DNA from: Coriaria nepalensis
Lineage: Eukaryota; Streptophyta; Magnoliopsida; Cucurbitales; Coriariaceae
Length of the DNA: 64,000 nt
NCBI GenBank assembly: GCA_027186245.1
Contig: CP114500.1
Coordinates: 4,040,001-4,104,000, forward strand
Direction: 5' to 3'
Shown: positions 42,122 to 58,826 of the stretch, one piece after another
Layout of the letters: every line of letters starts with the position of its first letter
Position numbering within the stretch: position 1 is the stretch's first letter
Position numbers and translations under genes: made by a program
Notes under the pieces: generated by a model
Database searches by the model: none
Told to the model about the DNA's origin: nothing
Seen by the model: only the letters and a program-made list of their open reading frames with translations

Positions 42122-44915
42122 ATGCCGCCACAGTTGCTACACGGAACACTTTCCGCTACAATTTTTGGAACCCATAAATTGCCCAGAGGATTTCCCGCAA
42201 TATGCGGAAAGGTACATTGCTCTTTCAGTAGTCGTTATTATATTTTGAAATTGATTCACTTGAGAATTTGAAAATCTACGAATTGTAATTCATCCATGGT
42301 GTTGTTCTTCTTCATCTTGCTGCAATCAAACACAGGGACCAGGGAAAAAGGTGCTCAACCATGTCAAACAATTCGTCCTCTGCCAACCTCAGGTACTAAA
42401 AAAAGAGTCTCCGCATTCTCAATTCTAGTTATGATCCATTATCAAATCCTCAGCTTCCTAAAAATATCGAACCAACGTAAGCAGATCAGGGCGTCCAGAA
42501 TGTACGCCACGATAGATCTGGGAAAAGCAAGAGTCGGAAGAACAAGAATGGTAGATCAACCTTCACAGCCACAATGGAACGAACATTTCCGAATCTACTG
42601 TGCGCATTTGATCTCTAACGTGATCTTCACAGTCAAAGATGACGATATTATTGGAGCAACCCTAATCGGACGAGCATGCATGCCCGTAGAAGAAATCATA
42701 GGCGGGTGCGTGGTAGAAAAATTTATTCCAATTCTCGATGAAGATCATAACCCTACCGAAGGCGGTTTAATACTCCACGTCAAACTGCAGTTTCAAAGCG
42801 TCATCTATGACCCCAATTCAAACTGGTCTCAAGGAATCAAAAGTCCTCTATTTCCGGGAGTTCCGCGCACGTTTTTTAATCAAAGATCGGGTAATATAGT
42901 TTCTCTTTATCAAGACGCTCATGTTTTGGACAACTCGATTACACCTAACATGCTTTCTGAAGGAAGATATAGAGAGGTTAATAAGTGTTGGAAAGATATC
43001 TTTGATGCGATTTCTAATGCGAAATACTTGGTGTATATAACGGGGTGGTCCGTAGGTGCTAACATTAAGTTAATTAGAGATTTAAACCGGCCTAGACCGG
43101 GCGGAGATGTAACACTTGGAGAGCTTTTGAAGAAGAAAGCTAATGTGGATGGTGTGACCGTTCTCTTACTTGTTTGGGATGATAGAACTTCCCTTAAAGA
43201 ATTCAAAAAGGACGGTTTGATGGCAACTCATAATCAAGAAGCTGCGGATTATTTTCAAAACTCGAAAGTGAAGTGCGTGTTGTGTCCTCGCAATCCGGAC
43301 GGTGGGAGAAGCATCATTCAAGGGTTCGAGGTTGCCGCAATGTTTACTCACCATCAAAAAACGGTAGTCGTGGATAGTGAAGTTCCAGGCGGAGGAAGTC
43401 CAGAAAAGAAGAGACGGATCGTAAGTTTTGTGGGAGGAATTGATCTTTGTGACGGAAGATATGATACACCAGAACATCCACTTTTTTCAAGTCTGGATAT
43501 AGTTCATCGCCATGATTTTCATCAACCGAATTTTCCGAACTCCTCAATCAATAAAGGCGGTCCGAGAGAACCGTGGCATGACATACATTGCCGCCTGGAT
43601 GGCCCAGTTGCATGGGACGTGCTATACAATTTCGAGCAAAGGTGGTTGAACGAAGTGGGGACTTCTTCACTAATTCCGTCAGAGAAACTTGACAAAATCA
43701 TAACTCGCCCATCGAAAGTTCTTTTCCCGAATGATCCCGAGACATGGAACGTTCAAATATTCCGATCAATAGACGGTGGGGCTGCTATGGGTTTTCCTAC
43801 AAACCCCGAAGAAGCGATCCATTACGGGGTTGTTAGTGGGAAAGATAATGTAATCGATAGAAGCATACAAGATGCGTATATCAATGCGATTAGGAGAGCA
43901 AAGGATTTTATATACATTGAGAACCAATATTTTCTTGGAAGCTCGTTTGGGTGGAATCAATCCGGCATTATTAGAGATGATGACATTAATGCTTGGCATT
44001 TGATCCCGAAAGAACTCTCGCTTAAGATAGTAAGAAAAATCGAAGCCGGAGAGAGGTTTTCAGTTTACATCGTCATACCCATGTGGCCGGAAGGCATACC
44101 GGAGAGTGGCTCCGTTCAGGCTATTTTGGACTGGCAACGAAGAACAATGGAGATGATGTACAGTGATATCACTAAAGCTCTTCAAAGAAAGGGACTTGAT
44201 TCTACAAATCCTAAAGATTATCTCTCGTTTTTTTGTTTGGGGAGTAGGGAGAGTCGAAAAGACGGAGAATATGCGCCGACCAAAAAACCTGAGTTAGATT
44301 CAGACTATATGGAAGCTCAAAAAGCCCGACGGTTCATGATATATGTTCATTCCAAATTGATGATAGGTAACTTTTTTTTTTTTTAATGAACATTATATTT
44401 CATATTTCATTTCCGAACGGTTTAAACTCGAAAACTAATAAATAAAAAAAATATCGGTTCTTTTTATTTTAGTGGATGATGAGTATATAATCATCGGATC
44501 GGCCAATATAAACCAGAGATCGATGGACGGGGCAAGAGACTCGGAGATAGCAATGGGAGCATTCCAACCGTACCACTTATCGATGCCTCAGAAGCGAGCC
44601 AAGGGTGAGATCTACGGGTTCAGAACGGCATTATGGTACGAGCACCTCCACAAGGTAGACCAAAATTTCGATCGTCCAGAATCTCCAGAATGTATTCAGC
44701 TCGTCAACAAGCTTGCCCTTGATGCTTGGAACAATTACATAGAAAATAAGGAGCCACTCAACGTTGATCTTCCTCATCATTTGCTTCCTTATCCCATTGA
44801 AGTGACCAAAAGTGGAGAGATTACTTCTCTTCCCGGGTTTGAGTTTTTCCCTGATACAAAGGCAAAAGTTCTAGGCACCAAGTCGGAATATCTTCCTCCT
44901 ATACTTACTACTTAG
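42122..44915 (+). CDS. PLDalpha: Phospholipase D alpha, copy 2
   Basis: Exons 42122-42211, 42336-42392, 42485-44366 and 44473-44915 reproduce copy 1 exactly, as far as I compared, and encode the same 823-residue enzyme with C2 domain and two HKD motifs. It carries its own divergent promoter, so it can be expressed independently. Its neighbours are both rearranged: the truncated UAP56 copy 2 on the left and a second orphan DUF4050 leader on the right. Copies 1 and 2 cannot be told apart by coding sequence, so transcript reads would not assign uniquely. Confidence 0.92.
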
Positions 44916-45566
44916 TTTCACGACATGTCGTTTCGTTACGACATTAATGTGCGACGCGCTTCTTTGTGTAAATTAAATAAATGTGACCTTAAATAAATAA
45001 ATATGCATTTTCGGTAAAATATTCGTCGGTTGGTGAGTCCCACTGGTGGCGGTTAAAAAAAGTCTTAGCCGGGAAGGTTTGTTTTGTTCAACTTTTCGAA
45101 GGTTAGTTGTAACGTCTTTTTCCCCTTCATCCAATCAGGGAACAGATAGGTATGGATGGATATGTGTGTGTGGGGACCCCCTGCCCTAACCCGATCTCAT
45201 CTTCTTTCTTTCATTCTTCTTCGCAGCGATACGCAGAGCTCAACAGTCGATTCCATGTCAGGGCTCCACATCTAGCAGAGGAACTAGAGAGGGACTGAGA
45301 CAGAAGCGATCTGGTGCTGTTTCGAACCTTCGTGCCTGCAATTTGAGGAAGGGCAGCTGAATCTGATCCAAATCGAGCAAGAAACATGCTATACAGCTGC
45401 TGGTACTAATCGGCGCTGTTGCCTTTTACTTTCTTTTTTTTTTAGTGCGTTTCTGACGTTTGATTTATCGCTGCTGCTTAACCATTGGATATGCAGGACT
45501 GCGAGGATTCTGAATTTTGGATTTAGGGTTCCGATTTGGGAATCTCTGCTTCGACGTCTGTAAATG

Positions 45567-48373
<2,807 letters not shown>

Positions 48374-49174
48374 TTTCTAAAAACAAAAACGCACAAACAA
48401 TTACTAAAAACTCAAAAACCTTTTCCTAAAACTAGATAATCAGGGAGCAGATACGAAATTAGGGTTTACAGAAATAGACGAAAATAGAGATAGATGTATG
48501 GATTACCTTGAACCTGCGTAGAAGTAAGATTCCAGACTAGGAATAGGATTTCGCAGAGGCTGCAAAGGAAAATTCAGTTAGCTGAAAAGAAAATTTGGGG
48601 GGCTAAATGATTTTCGCCAGAGCAGGCAGAGACCTTCGGCTGGACTGATGAGAGAGACGGTGAAGTGGGCGAGGAATGATAGGGTTACTAGATCGGGATC
48701 CTCGATATACAGGCAGGGCTCTTTCCCAAGTGTATTGCCCCAAATACCCTCAATTTATGTTATTAATTACTATATACCCTTGAATTTTTTTTTATAAGAC
48801 GGGCCGTTGTGAAGAACGGGTCGGGACCATATGACAATTCCAGGCCCATTAACAAATAGTTGGTTTGGTAGTTTCTTTTAGGAAACGAAGGCGGGAACTG
48901 ATTCTGTGCTTGAATTAGTTAAAGGCATATCTCTTTCTTCATCCGAAGATATAAAATTATAATTCTACAAACATACTCTTCCTAAATCCCAGATACAAAT
49001 TCTAATTCTATAAACATACTCTTCCTAAATCCCTATTAATAACTATCTAACTCTGTTTTTCTCATTCTTCCTTATCAAACAGTACCATCACTTCAAGTCT
49101 TCCTTCCTCCCCAACTTCTTGGAAACCTGTACTCTCTATTCCTACATTTGTTCATTTGTTGTTCCTAATCAACA
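48374..49174. promoter_or_regulatory. Divergent promoter between UAP56 and PLD alpha, copy 3
   Basis: Third copy of the shared promoter. It differs from the others by a T-to-C change at 49080, about 95 bases upstream of the PLD start. Confidence 0.55.
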
Positions 49175-51968
49175 ATGCCGCCACAGTTGCTACACGGAAC
49201 ACTTTCCGCTACAATTTTTGGAACCCATAAATTGCCCAGAGGATTTCCCGCAATATGCGGAAAGGTACATTGCTCTTTCAGTAGTCGTTATTATATTTTG
49301 AAATTGATTCACTTGAGAATTTGAAAATCTACGAATTGTAATTCATCCATGGTGTTGTTCTTCTTCATCTTGCTGCAATCAAACACAGGGACCAGGGAAA
49401 AAGGTGCTCAACCATGTCAAACAATTCGTCCTCTGCCAACCTCAGGTACTAAAAAAAGAGTCTCCGCATTCTCAATTCTAGTTATGATCCATTATCAAAT
49501 CCTCAGCTTCCTAAAAATATCGAACCAACGTAAGCAGATCAGGGCGTCCAGAATGTACGCCACGATAGATCTGGGAAAAGCAAGAGTCGGAAGAACAAGA
49601 ATGGTAGATCAACCTTCACAGCCACAATGGAACGAACATTTCCGAATCTACTGTGCGCATTTGATCTCTAACGTGATCTTCACAGTCAAAGATGACGATA
49701 TTATTGGAGCAACCCTAATCGGACGAGCATGCATGCCCGTAGAAGAAATCATAGGCGGGTGCGTGGTAGAAAAATTTATTCCAATTCTCGATGAAGATCA
49801 TAACCCTACCGAAGGCGGTTTAATACTCCACGTCAAACTGCAGTTTCAAAGCGTCATCTATGACCCCAATTCAAACTGGTCTCAAGGAATCAAAAGTCCT
49901 CTATTTCCGGGAGTTCCGCGCACGTTTTTTAATCAAAGATCGGGTAATATAGTTTCTCTTTATCAAGACGCTCATGTTTTGGACAACTCGATTACACCTA
50001 ACATGCTTTCTGAAGGAAGATATAGAGAGGTTAATAAGTGTTGGAAAGATATCTTTGATGCGATTTCTAATGCGAAATACTTGGTGTATATAACGGGGTG
50101 GTCCGTAGGTGCTAACATTAAGTTAATTAGAGATTTAAACCGGCCTAGACCGGGCGGAGATGTAACACTTGGAGAGCTTTTGAAGAAGAAAGCTAATGTG
50201 GATGGTGTGACCGTTCTCTTACTTGTTTGGGATGATAGAACTTCCCTTAAAGAATTCAAAAAGGACGGTTTGATGGCAACTCATAATCAAGAAGCTGCGG
50301 ATTATTTTCAAAACTCGAAAGTGAAGTGCGTGTTGTGTCCTCGCAATCCGGACGGTGGGAGAAGCATCATTCAAGGGTTCGAGGTTGCCGCAATGTTTAC
50401 TCACCATCAAAAAACGGTAGTCGTGGATAGTGAAGTTCCAGGCGGAGGAAGTCCAGAAAAGAAGAGACGGATCGTAAGTTTTGTGGGAGGAATTGATCTT
50501 TGTGACGGAAGATATGATACACCAGAACATCCACTTTTTTCAAGTCTGGATATAGTTCATCGCCATGATTTTCATCAACCGAATTTTCCGAACTCCTCAA
50601 TCAATAAAGGCGGTCCGAGAGAACCGTGGCATGACATACATTGCCGCCTGGATGGCCCAGTTGCATGGGACGTGCTATACAATTTCGAGCAAAGGTGGTT
50701 GAACGAAGTGGGGACTTCTTCACTAATTCCGTCAGAGAAACTTGACAAAATCATAACTCGCCCATCGAAAGTTCTTTTCCCGAATGATCCCGAGACATGG
50801 AACGTTCAAATATTCCGATCAATAGACGGTGGGGCTGCTATGGGTTTTCCTACAAACCCCGAAGAAGCGATCCATTACGGGGTTGTTAGTGGGAAAGATA
50901 ATGTAATCGATAGAAGCATACAAGATGCGTATATCAATGCGATTAGGAGAGCAAAGGATTTTATATACATTGAGAACCAATATTTTCTTGGAAGCTCGTT
51001 TGGGTGGAATCAATCCGGCATTATTAGAGATGATGACATTAATGCTTGGCATTTGATCCCGAAAGAACTCTCGCTTAAGATAGTAAGAAAAATCGAAGCC
51101 GGAGAGAGGTTTTCAGTTTACATCGTCATACCCATGTGGCCGGAAGGCATACCGGAGAGTGGCTCCGTTCAGGCTATTTTGGACTGGCAACGAAGAACAA
51201 TGGAGATGATGTACAGTGATATCACTAAAGCTCTTCAAAGAAAGGGACTTGATTCTACAAATCCTAAAGATTATCTCTCGTTTTTTTGTTTGGGGAGTAG
51301 GGAGAGTCGAAAAGACGGAGAATATGCACCGACCAAAAAACCTGAGTTAGATTCAGACTATATGGAAGCTCAAAAAGCCCGACGGTTCATGATATATGTT
51401 CATTCCAAATTGATGATAGGTAACTTTTTTTTTTTTTAATGAACATTATATTTCATATTTCATTTCCGAACGGTTTAAACTCGAAAACTAATAAATAAAA
51501 AAAATATCGGTTCTTTTTATTTTAGTGGATGATGAGTATATAATCATCGGATCGGCCAATATAAACCAGAGATCGATGGACGGGGCAAGAGACTCGGAGA
51601 TAGCAATGGGAGCATTCCAACCGTACCACTTATCGATGCCTCAGAAGCGAGCCAAGGGTGAGATCTACGGGTTCAGAACGGCATTATGGTACGAGCACCT
51701 CCACAAGGTAGACCAAAATTTCGATCGTCCAGAATCTCCAGAATGTATTCAGCTCGTCAACAAGCTTGCCCTTGATGCTTGGAACAATTACATAGAAAAT
51801 AAGGAGCCACTCAACGTTGATCTTCCTCATCATTTGCTTCCTTATCCCATTGAAGTGACCAAAAGTGGAGAGATTACTTCTCTTCCCGGGTTTGAGTTTT
51901 TCCCTGATACAAAGGCAAAAGTTCTAGGCACCAAGTCGGAATATCTTCCTCCTATACTTACTACTTAG
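49175..51968 (+). CDS. PLDalpha: Phospholipase D alpha, copy 3
   Basis: Exons 49175-49264, 49389-49445, 49538-51419 and 51526-51968 give the same 823-residue PLD alpha. The one coding difference I saw, GCG to GCA at about 51328, keeps alanine. C2 domain, HQKTVVVD and HSKLMIVDD are all intact. Unlike copies 1 and 2, the downstream DUF4050-type gene is here joined to its real coding exons, so this copy has the ancestral right-hand neighbour. Confidence 0.92.
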
Positions 51969-52203
51969 TTTCACGACATGTCGTTTCGTTACGACATTAA
52001 TGTGCGACGCGCTTCTTTGTGTAAATTAAATAAATGTGACCTTAAATAAATAAATATGCATTTTCGGTAAAATATTCGTCGGTTGGTGAGTCCCACTGGT
52101 GGCGGTTAAAAAAAGTCTTAGCCGGGAAGGTTTGTTTTGTTCAACTTTTCGAAGGTTAGTTGTAACGTCTTTTTCCCCTTCATCCAATCAGGGAACAGAT
52201 AGG

Positions 52204-53390
52204 TATGGATGGATATGTGTGTGTGGGGACCCCCTGCCCTAACCCGATCTCATCTTCTTTCTTTCATTCTTCTTCGCAGCGATACGCAGAGCTCAACAGT
52301 CGATTCCATGTCAGGGCTCCACATCTAGCAGAGGAACTAGAGAGGGACTGAGACAGAAGCGATCTGGTGCTGTTTCGAACCTTCGTGCCTGCAATTTGAG
52401 GAAGGGCAGCTGAATCTGATCCAAATCGAGCAAGAAACATGCTATACAGCTGCTGGTACTAATCGGCGCTGTTGCCTTTTACTTTCTTTTTTTTTTAGTG
52501 CGTTTCTGACGTTTGATTTATCGCTGCTGCTTAACCATTGGATATGCAGGACTGCGAGGATTCTGAATTTTGGATTTAGGGTTCCGATTTGGGAATCTCT
52601 GCTTCGACGTCTGTAAATGTTAAACTTCGACCTTGTTCAACTTCCTCTTTGGCTGCGTCAGATTCTCGCCTGCATGGGGTGAACTCTTACTTCTTTTCTT
52701 TCCCCCTTTATCAATCTTCATTTTTAATAGCTGTTTGGTTGCTAAGAAATTGCCTTGGAAGATGAGAAAAATGAACTTCATATATATATATATATATATA
52801 TACTTTTTTTTGTTTTTAATCAGAAAGGCGAACCAATAAAGTTCTGAAATACGGTAGGACGTAAAATATTCGAATTTTAATTCGACTGTATTAAAAGAAA
52901 AGAAAAATGATTTGTTGCTAATTTCTCCTACCTCTAAAAAAACTTATTAAAGAGAGAAAAAAAAATGGCTTACTCCATCCAAGTTTACCTCCGATCAACA
53001 ATAAGTTGAGAGATTAAACAAGATTCTCCTACCTTTTCGACAGCTTTCCTTGTAACCAAACAGGGCCTTTGTGATTTCCTGTACAATATAAGGCTATTTC
53101 TCTTTCTTTTGGTATCTTAGGAGACCTGTGTTTGCTTCTTTATCAAGCAATCTTGTGAGTGAATGAACAGGGAGGAGACTTGCTGAATTTTCTCATCCAT
53201 CATTCTTTCCTTCAACTTCAGTAAGATGGTTTTAAGCAATAGATGCGTCTTTTCTTCACTGTAGGATTCTGTAGGAACTATGTACTCTAGATGTTGCCTG
53301 CTAAATAATTTGGATGGATGCTTTAGGAAGAAACCATGTTGTTCGTTTTTATCATTTTCTGGAACTTATTTTCGTGTTCTTCTACTTGTG
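52204..53390 (+). promoter_or_regulatory. Promoter and spliced leader of the functional DUF4050-type gene
   Basis: Holds the intact version of the leader that is orphaned in units 1 and 2, plus the unique sequence 52829-53390. The leader probably contains at least one intron starting near 52456 (CTGCTG then GTACTA). Several ATGs occur, each followed by an early stop, so translation is expected to start at 53391. Confidence 0.45.
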
Positions 53391-54840
53391 ATGGTGGAAA
53401 AGTTCAAGGGGCTTTGCAGTGTAAGAGTTTATGCTCTTGCGATGAAATTCTGGCTTTATATAAGAATTAAGTTGTTTGAATTTCTAAGTCGTTCAGTTTT
53501 AAATCTTGGGCTGTGCCATTCTTGCCAACGAGCTATATTCATTTTTTCCCTCCTGTGTTTAACTGTAGCCTTGCGTATATGAGAATGGCTAAAGCTTAGG
53601 GAATCTCTTCTATTAGTTTGCCATTATCTTTTCCTTGTTGAAACAAATGAAGCGTCAAAAAATATTGAGCAGGCCATTTCATTCAATGATCAAAGATGTC
53701 CATATTTTTATTTGTGCTTGTGTTAGAAGAAGAAGAAGAAGAAGAATGATTTAGGTTCACTTGGAGTTCCTTCAACATATCCTGTTTTGCTTTTCGATCT
53801 GATGATAGGGGCTTATAATCAACAATCATTAGCTGCATCTACTTCTCCTTATGATATATACTTACAATAACATCTGTTCTTCTAAATCTGTCTCCTAATT
53901 TTGAGTTCATGGAAATAGTCTTTGAATCAACTAAATGCGTGGAACTAATCACTTATTGTTGTTGAACCTGATTTGTTACAGAGCAGAGGCTGTCTTGGAT
54001 GCTGCACTACACCTCCACTAGTTATAGTGGTGGATAATCCTTCTAAAGGACTACGAGCCCAAGCACAAACAGCCAAACATCCCGAAGATTTCTGGAGCTC
54101 TAGCACTTATGACATGGACAATAGTACGGTTCAGTCCAGTGTCTCAAACCAAACCCTTGATCCTAGCAGTAGCAGTAGCAATCCTCCAGAATTTGTGAAC
54201 CATGGCAAGTGCATATCGTTTCATTTCTTCATTCTCTTAAATAAATCAGGACGTTGAACAATGATAAATACTTAGGGAGGGAGGCTTTGGTCTATCTAAT
54301 CTTGTTATATCTCAAGTCCACTAATTAGGAGAAACCAACCTGATGGGATGCAGGACTTCTTCTCTGGAACGAGACAAGGCAGCAATGGCTTCAAAAGAAA
54401 ACATCTCATAGAGAGACCCAATCATGGGAACCCAGAATAAGGTGAGCATAAGTTCTATTGTATCATTCATGTGGTATCATTAACGGGCAGACGGTTTTCT
54501 TCTCGATCGTCTCATTAGCTGTCATGATATTAACTCTTCCATATTAAAGCGCAAAGAATTTGTCAACAATCGTACAAATCGGCTTTACTTATCTTGCTTC
54601 TATACCATTTTAAAATTGAACTTATTTGTTTTGCAGCTTCAATGCAAGCTATGAGAGTTTACTTGGGACCAATAAGCGTTTTACTCGCCCCATACCGCTT
54701 CCTGTAAGTTGCTTGATTGACCAGATGCACTCTACCTCTGTTCACTTCTCTGTTCTTGACCTGAAACTTTTTATTCCAAATGACAGGAAATGACTGATTT
54801 TCTTGTTGATATTTGGGAGCAGGAGGGTTTATATGATTAA
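53391..54840 (+). CDS. DUF4050-type plant protein of unknown function
   Basis: Five exons, 53391-53420, 53982-54204, 54354-54441, 54637-54703 and 54787-54840, encode about 153 residues. The short first exon (MVEKFKGLCS) is inferred because it ends in phase at a good GTAAGAG donor and resembles the start of relatives; it is the weakest part. The body is typical of this family: SRGCLGCC, PSKGLRAQ, DFWSSSTYDMDNSTVQS, FVNHGLLLWNETRQQW, SFNASYESLLGTNKRF, RPIPLPEMTDFLVDIWEQ and the conserved end EGLYD. Intron 2 begins GC (GCAAGT at 54205), a GC-AG intron needed to keep the frame. The Cys-rich start could be lipid-modified, but nothing shows this. The biochemical role is unknown; some relatives carry misleading 'Gag-Pol-related' names. 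Confidence 0.8.
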
Positions 54841-56309
54841 GCCATTAAGCAATCAAAACTGTGTGTGTGTGTGTGTGTTTTTTTTGGCGAGTATGTATTT
54901 GTATCAAAGTGACAAATATTAGCATTTGAAAGGAGGTGGGTTTTGACTTTAGGTTAATTTTAATATTATTCAATGAACAGTGAAATAATTCAAGTACGAC
55001 GGCAAGATAAGATAGCCTTGTGCACATTATTTTTTTAAAACTTTATATAGATATATATATAGATACGTTAATATATTATTAGCCACGTGCACATCATGTT
55101 AAATTAAATTACAAGTGGATAAAATGCATGTTTTAGTGCTAAGTTAATTGAATGCTTTTGTTTGAAGTAGAAGAATAAAACCAATGTACTAAAATTTAAG
55201 GGGACCAATGAAAATTGGTCGGTATTCAACGCAATGAATCCCGTAAATGACAGCACATTACAGATTGGCAAACCTCGTGACGTCATACTTTATTTATTTA
55301 TATTTTACTTTTTAAATTTATTTATATTTTTATAAATACATACCTCAAATTTAAAGACAAGTGAGTCTTGCTTTGCTTGTTGGCATTACAATTTACAACC
55401 CTACAGATTAAAATACCATATGCTTTGGTCGAATTAATCTACAACATTTCATGGATCATATGCTTTGGTCAGTATAAAGTCCAAGTTTTTCGTATAAGAA
55501 AAATTCTTGAGTGATTCGATAATAACTTAGATCAATTCAATTAAATAAACGATCGTATTTATTTATTTATTTATTAAAATTTTATAATACATTTTTTAAA
55601 TATAAATATATATATATATATATATAAATATTTAAAATTAAATAATATATTAAATTTCATCCTACTTAAAAAATTAAAAATAAATAAATAAATAAGATTT
55701 AGAAAAAAAAAAGCGACGGATTCTTGAAAATAGTGAAAAGCCATTCACTGAATCTAGCTCCCTTAAAAAAAGATGACGTGGAAGAAACGTCTCAGCAGCG
55801 TAATTAATTAAAGACATATCTTACCATAATTAAACTTTCGATCATTATCATTATTACAATTAATTTAAACCTTAAAAACTACGTGAAAAAAAAAAAAATG
55901 TATAAAGAAAAGAAAAAGGAGGTTACTGGTTTCCGCCTTTCCGGTATTGACTGGGTTGGGAAAATGAATAAACAGGGAAAACCAACTTATGCACAAATAC
56001 AATGCATGTGGGTTATCGTTCCGTGTATATCACTCACACCGAAGCCAAACTCATATTCATTATATCGCAATAAAAAGGTTACATCTGATTACCGTCACTC
56101 ACACCGTCGTCTCTTTCTTTTTTTTCTTTTTTTTTTTTTTTCCCTATCTGTTAGGGTTTTCTCCACCACAGTCTAGCTGCATACCTCTCTTTCTATCTCA
56201 TGCATCAGTGCTCTCAGGATCGATTAATCTTGATCACAGCCTTCATCGTTGCCGCGTCTTGTGCGAAGCTGATCCGATTCGATCTCACCGGGCTTTTTGA
56301 GCTGCTCCG
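54841..56309. other. AT-rich intergenic DNA and EBF leader region
   Basis: Contains a TG repeat (about 54860-54878), TTTA and TA simple repeats (about 55558-55628) and a TGACGTGG sequence near 55773. From about 56100 the sequence becomes CT-rich, as in a plant leader, ahead of the EBF start at 56310. No other gene is visible. Confidence 0.5.
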
Positions 56310-58826
56310 ATGTCGAAGCTCTTTGGTTTCACTGGTACTTTTTCCGATTCCTTTTGTTCCGATTTATGTTTGAAATTTCATGTGTATTTCTTTTGGCGGA
56401 TTCTGCCTGTTTTACAACGCAGTAGCTTGTATATGAATTTTTTTTTTTTTTTTTAAGGAGACTAGGTTGATTTCTGGATTTTTTTGCTTTAAGGAAATGA
56501 TAGTAGATTTTGAAAGGTGATAATCAGGTTGTTTTGTTAAAATATCTGGTTTCCTTAAATCATTGTTGGGCCAAAAAATAGTCATAGGGCTCTTATGATG
56601 GAGCTTAGCCCTACTGTCTGTCGTAGTCCTGAGTAGATCTATTTCCTGCGATTTAAAGAGGCTGTTTAAGGTATGATATAGACTGACCTCATGAGTCTAG
56701 ATGTTTCTATATCTGTGAGGTTTCGTGGCTTTTTACGGCTAATTAGTGATAAACATTTAGGTCGGGGGATTTCGAGATCTTTGTTTGTTGTGATCTCATC
56801 CATATTGATTATGTTTATTTTCTTTCAAAGTATACAAATATAGAGGGTAATTTTTGAACTTGATTGAATATTTTTGCTTATCTTTTACTCCTGCTCCATG
56901 ATATCAGGTAGTGAAGATTTTTTCCCTGGGGGGTCAATATATCCAAACCCTAAGGACTCGAGCCTCTTCTTGCCTCTTAACCATCATGTGGATGTCTATT
57001 TTCCTTCTTGCAAGAGGTCTCGGATCAGTGCTCCTTTTGTCTTCAGCAGCGAGAGATTTGAAACAAAGGAGGTGGCCTCAATCGATGTTCTTCCAGATGA
57101 ATGCCTCTTTGAGATCTTTAGACGCTTGCCTTCAGGAGAGGAGAGGAGCGTTTGTGCTGGTGTTTCAAAACGCTGGCTTTCAATTTTAAGCAATATTCGA
57201 GGGAATGAGTATTGCAGCACAAGATCCACCAAGTTCTTAGAGTCTGAGGATGGACTTACTGAAGAAAAAGTTGAATCTCAGCATGAGAGTTGTGGATATC
57301 TTTCCAGGAGCTTGGAAGGGAAGAAGGCAACAGATATAAGACTTGCTGCCATTGCTGTGGGAACTGCTAGTCGTGGAGGCTTGGGAAAACTTTCAATTTG
57401 TGGAAGCAACAATGGTCACAGGCTGTCAGATGTTGGCCTCAAGGCCATTTCCCGTGGGTGCCCTTCACTCAAGGTTCTTTCTCTGTGGAATGTGTCCTCT
57501 GTTGGCGATGAAGGTCTAATTGAGATTGCCAATGGGTGTCACCAGCTAGAAAAGCTCGATCTCTGTCAGTGTCCATCAATTTCTGATAAGGCATTGATGG
57601 AGGTTGCAAGAAACTGCCCTAATTTTACTGATATAACAATCGATTCTTGTTCAAGAATTGGAAATGAAAGTCTAGCAGCTTTTGGTAAGTTCTGTGCTAA
57701 TCTCAAGTCTTTATCAGTTAAAGACTGTCCTCTTGTTGGTGATCAAGGAATTGTGAGCTTGTTAACCTCCGCCTCGTATTCCTTAAGCAAGGTCAAGCTC
57801 CAAGGCCTGAATATTACTGATGTGTCTCTGGCTGTTATTGGACATTATGGCAAGGCCGTAACGGATGTTGCGCTTTTTGGCCTCGAAAATGTAAGCGAGA
57901 AGGGCTTTTGGGTTATGGGTAATGGTCATGGGTTGCAGAATTTAAAGTCGTTCACAATTACATCCTGCCGTGGTATGACAGATATCGGGCTTGAAGCTGT
58001 GGCAAAGGGTTGCCCAAACTTGAAGCAATTATGCTTGCGTAAGTGTTCATTTTTATCTGACAATGGCCTGGTTTCCTTCGCCAAGTTAGCAGTGTCTATT
58101 GATAGCTTGCAATTGGAAGAGTGCCATAGAATCACCCAATTTGGGTTGTTTGGTCTTATTGTCTGTGGTGCTAAATTGAAGGCTCTTTCTCTAGTAAACT
58201 GCTGGGGAATTAAGGACCTAGGTTTGAATCTACCTTCTGTCTCACCTTGTGAATCTCTACACTCATTAACCATCCACAACTGTCCTGGCTTTGGAGACTG
58301 TGGCTTGGCTTTGCTGGGTAAATTGTGTCCTAAGCTGCACAATCTGGATTTAACAGGGCTCACCGCAATAACTGATTCTGGGTTTGTCCTATTGCTCAAT
58401 AATTGTCAGGCAGGTTTGGTGAAAGTGAGTCTAAGTGGCTGTGTTAATCTAACCGATGAAGTGATCTCCTCCATGGCCAAGCATCATGGTTGGACTCTTG
58501 AAGTGCTTAATCTTGATGGTTGTAAGAGAATCACAGATGCAAGCTTAGTGGAAATAGCAGAAAACTTCACATTGCTAAGGGATCTTGACATTTCAAAGTG
58601 TTCGATCACAGATTCTGGAATCTCATCCCTTGCACGAGGAAACCATCTGAATCTACAAATCCTTTCTGTTTCTGGGTGCTCTTCCATATCAGATAAGAGC
58701 TTCAGAGCTTTTAAGAAATTGGGCAAGACTCTTTTGGGCTTGAATCTCCAGCACTGCAATGCGATAAGCAACAGCATAGTTGACCTCCTTATAGAGCAGC
58801 TATGGAGGTGCGATATTCTCTCCTAA
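56310..58826 (+). CDS. EBF1: EIN3-binding F-box protein (EBF1/EBF2 type)
   Basis: The substrate receptor of an SCF ubiquitin ligase that targets EIN3/EIL transcription factors, restraining ethylene responses in the nucleus. Two exons, 56310-56334 (MSKLFGFTG, split after 25 bases) and 56908-58826, encode 647 residues, normal for the family. The start is chosen because MSKLFGFTGSEDF is the conserved EBF beginning and both splice sites are standard. After the GGSIYPNPKDSSLFL signature, the F-box begins VLPDECLFEIFRRLP (LPDECLF at about residues 70-76). The remaining 500 residues are Cys-containing leucine-rich repeats (such as LEKLDLCQCPSISDKALMEV and similar units). EBF1 and EBF2 cannot be told apart here. 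The 3' UTR is U-rich, which may matter for regulation. Confidence 0.94.

Noticed and set aside
53973..53981. Start of the DUF4050-type protein at 53973
   Set aside because: The codon is TTG, not ATG, and lies in the intron just before a TTACAG acceptor.
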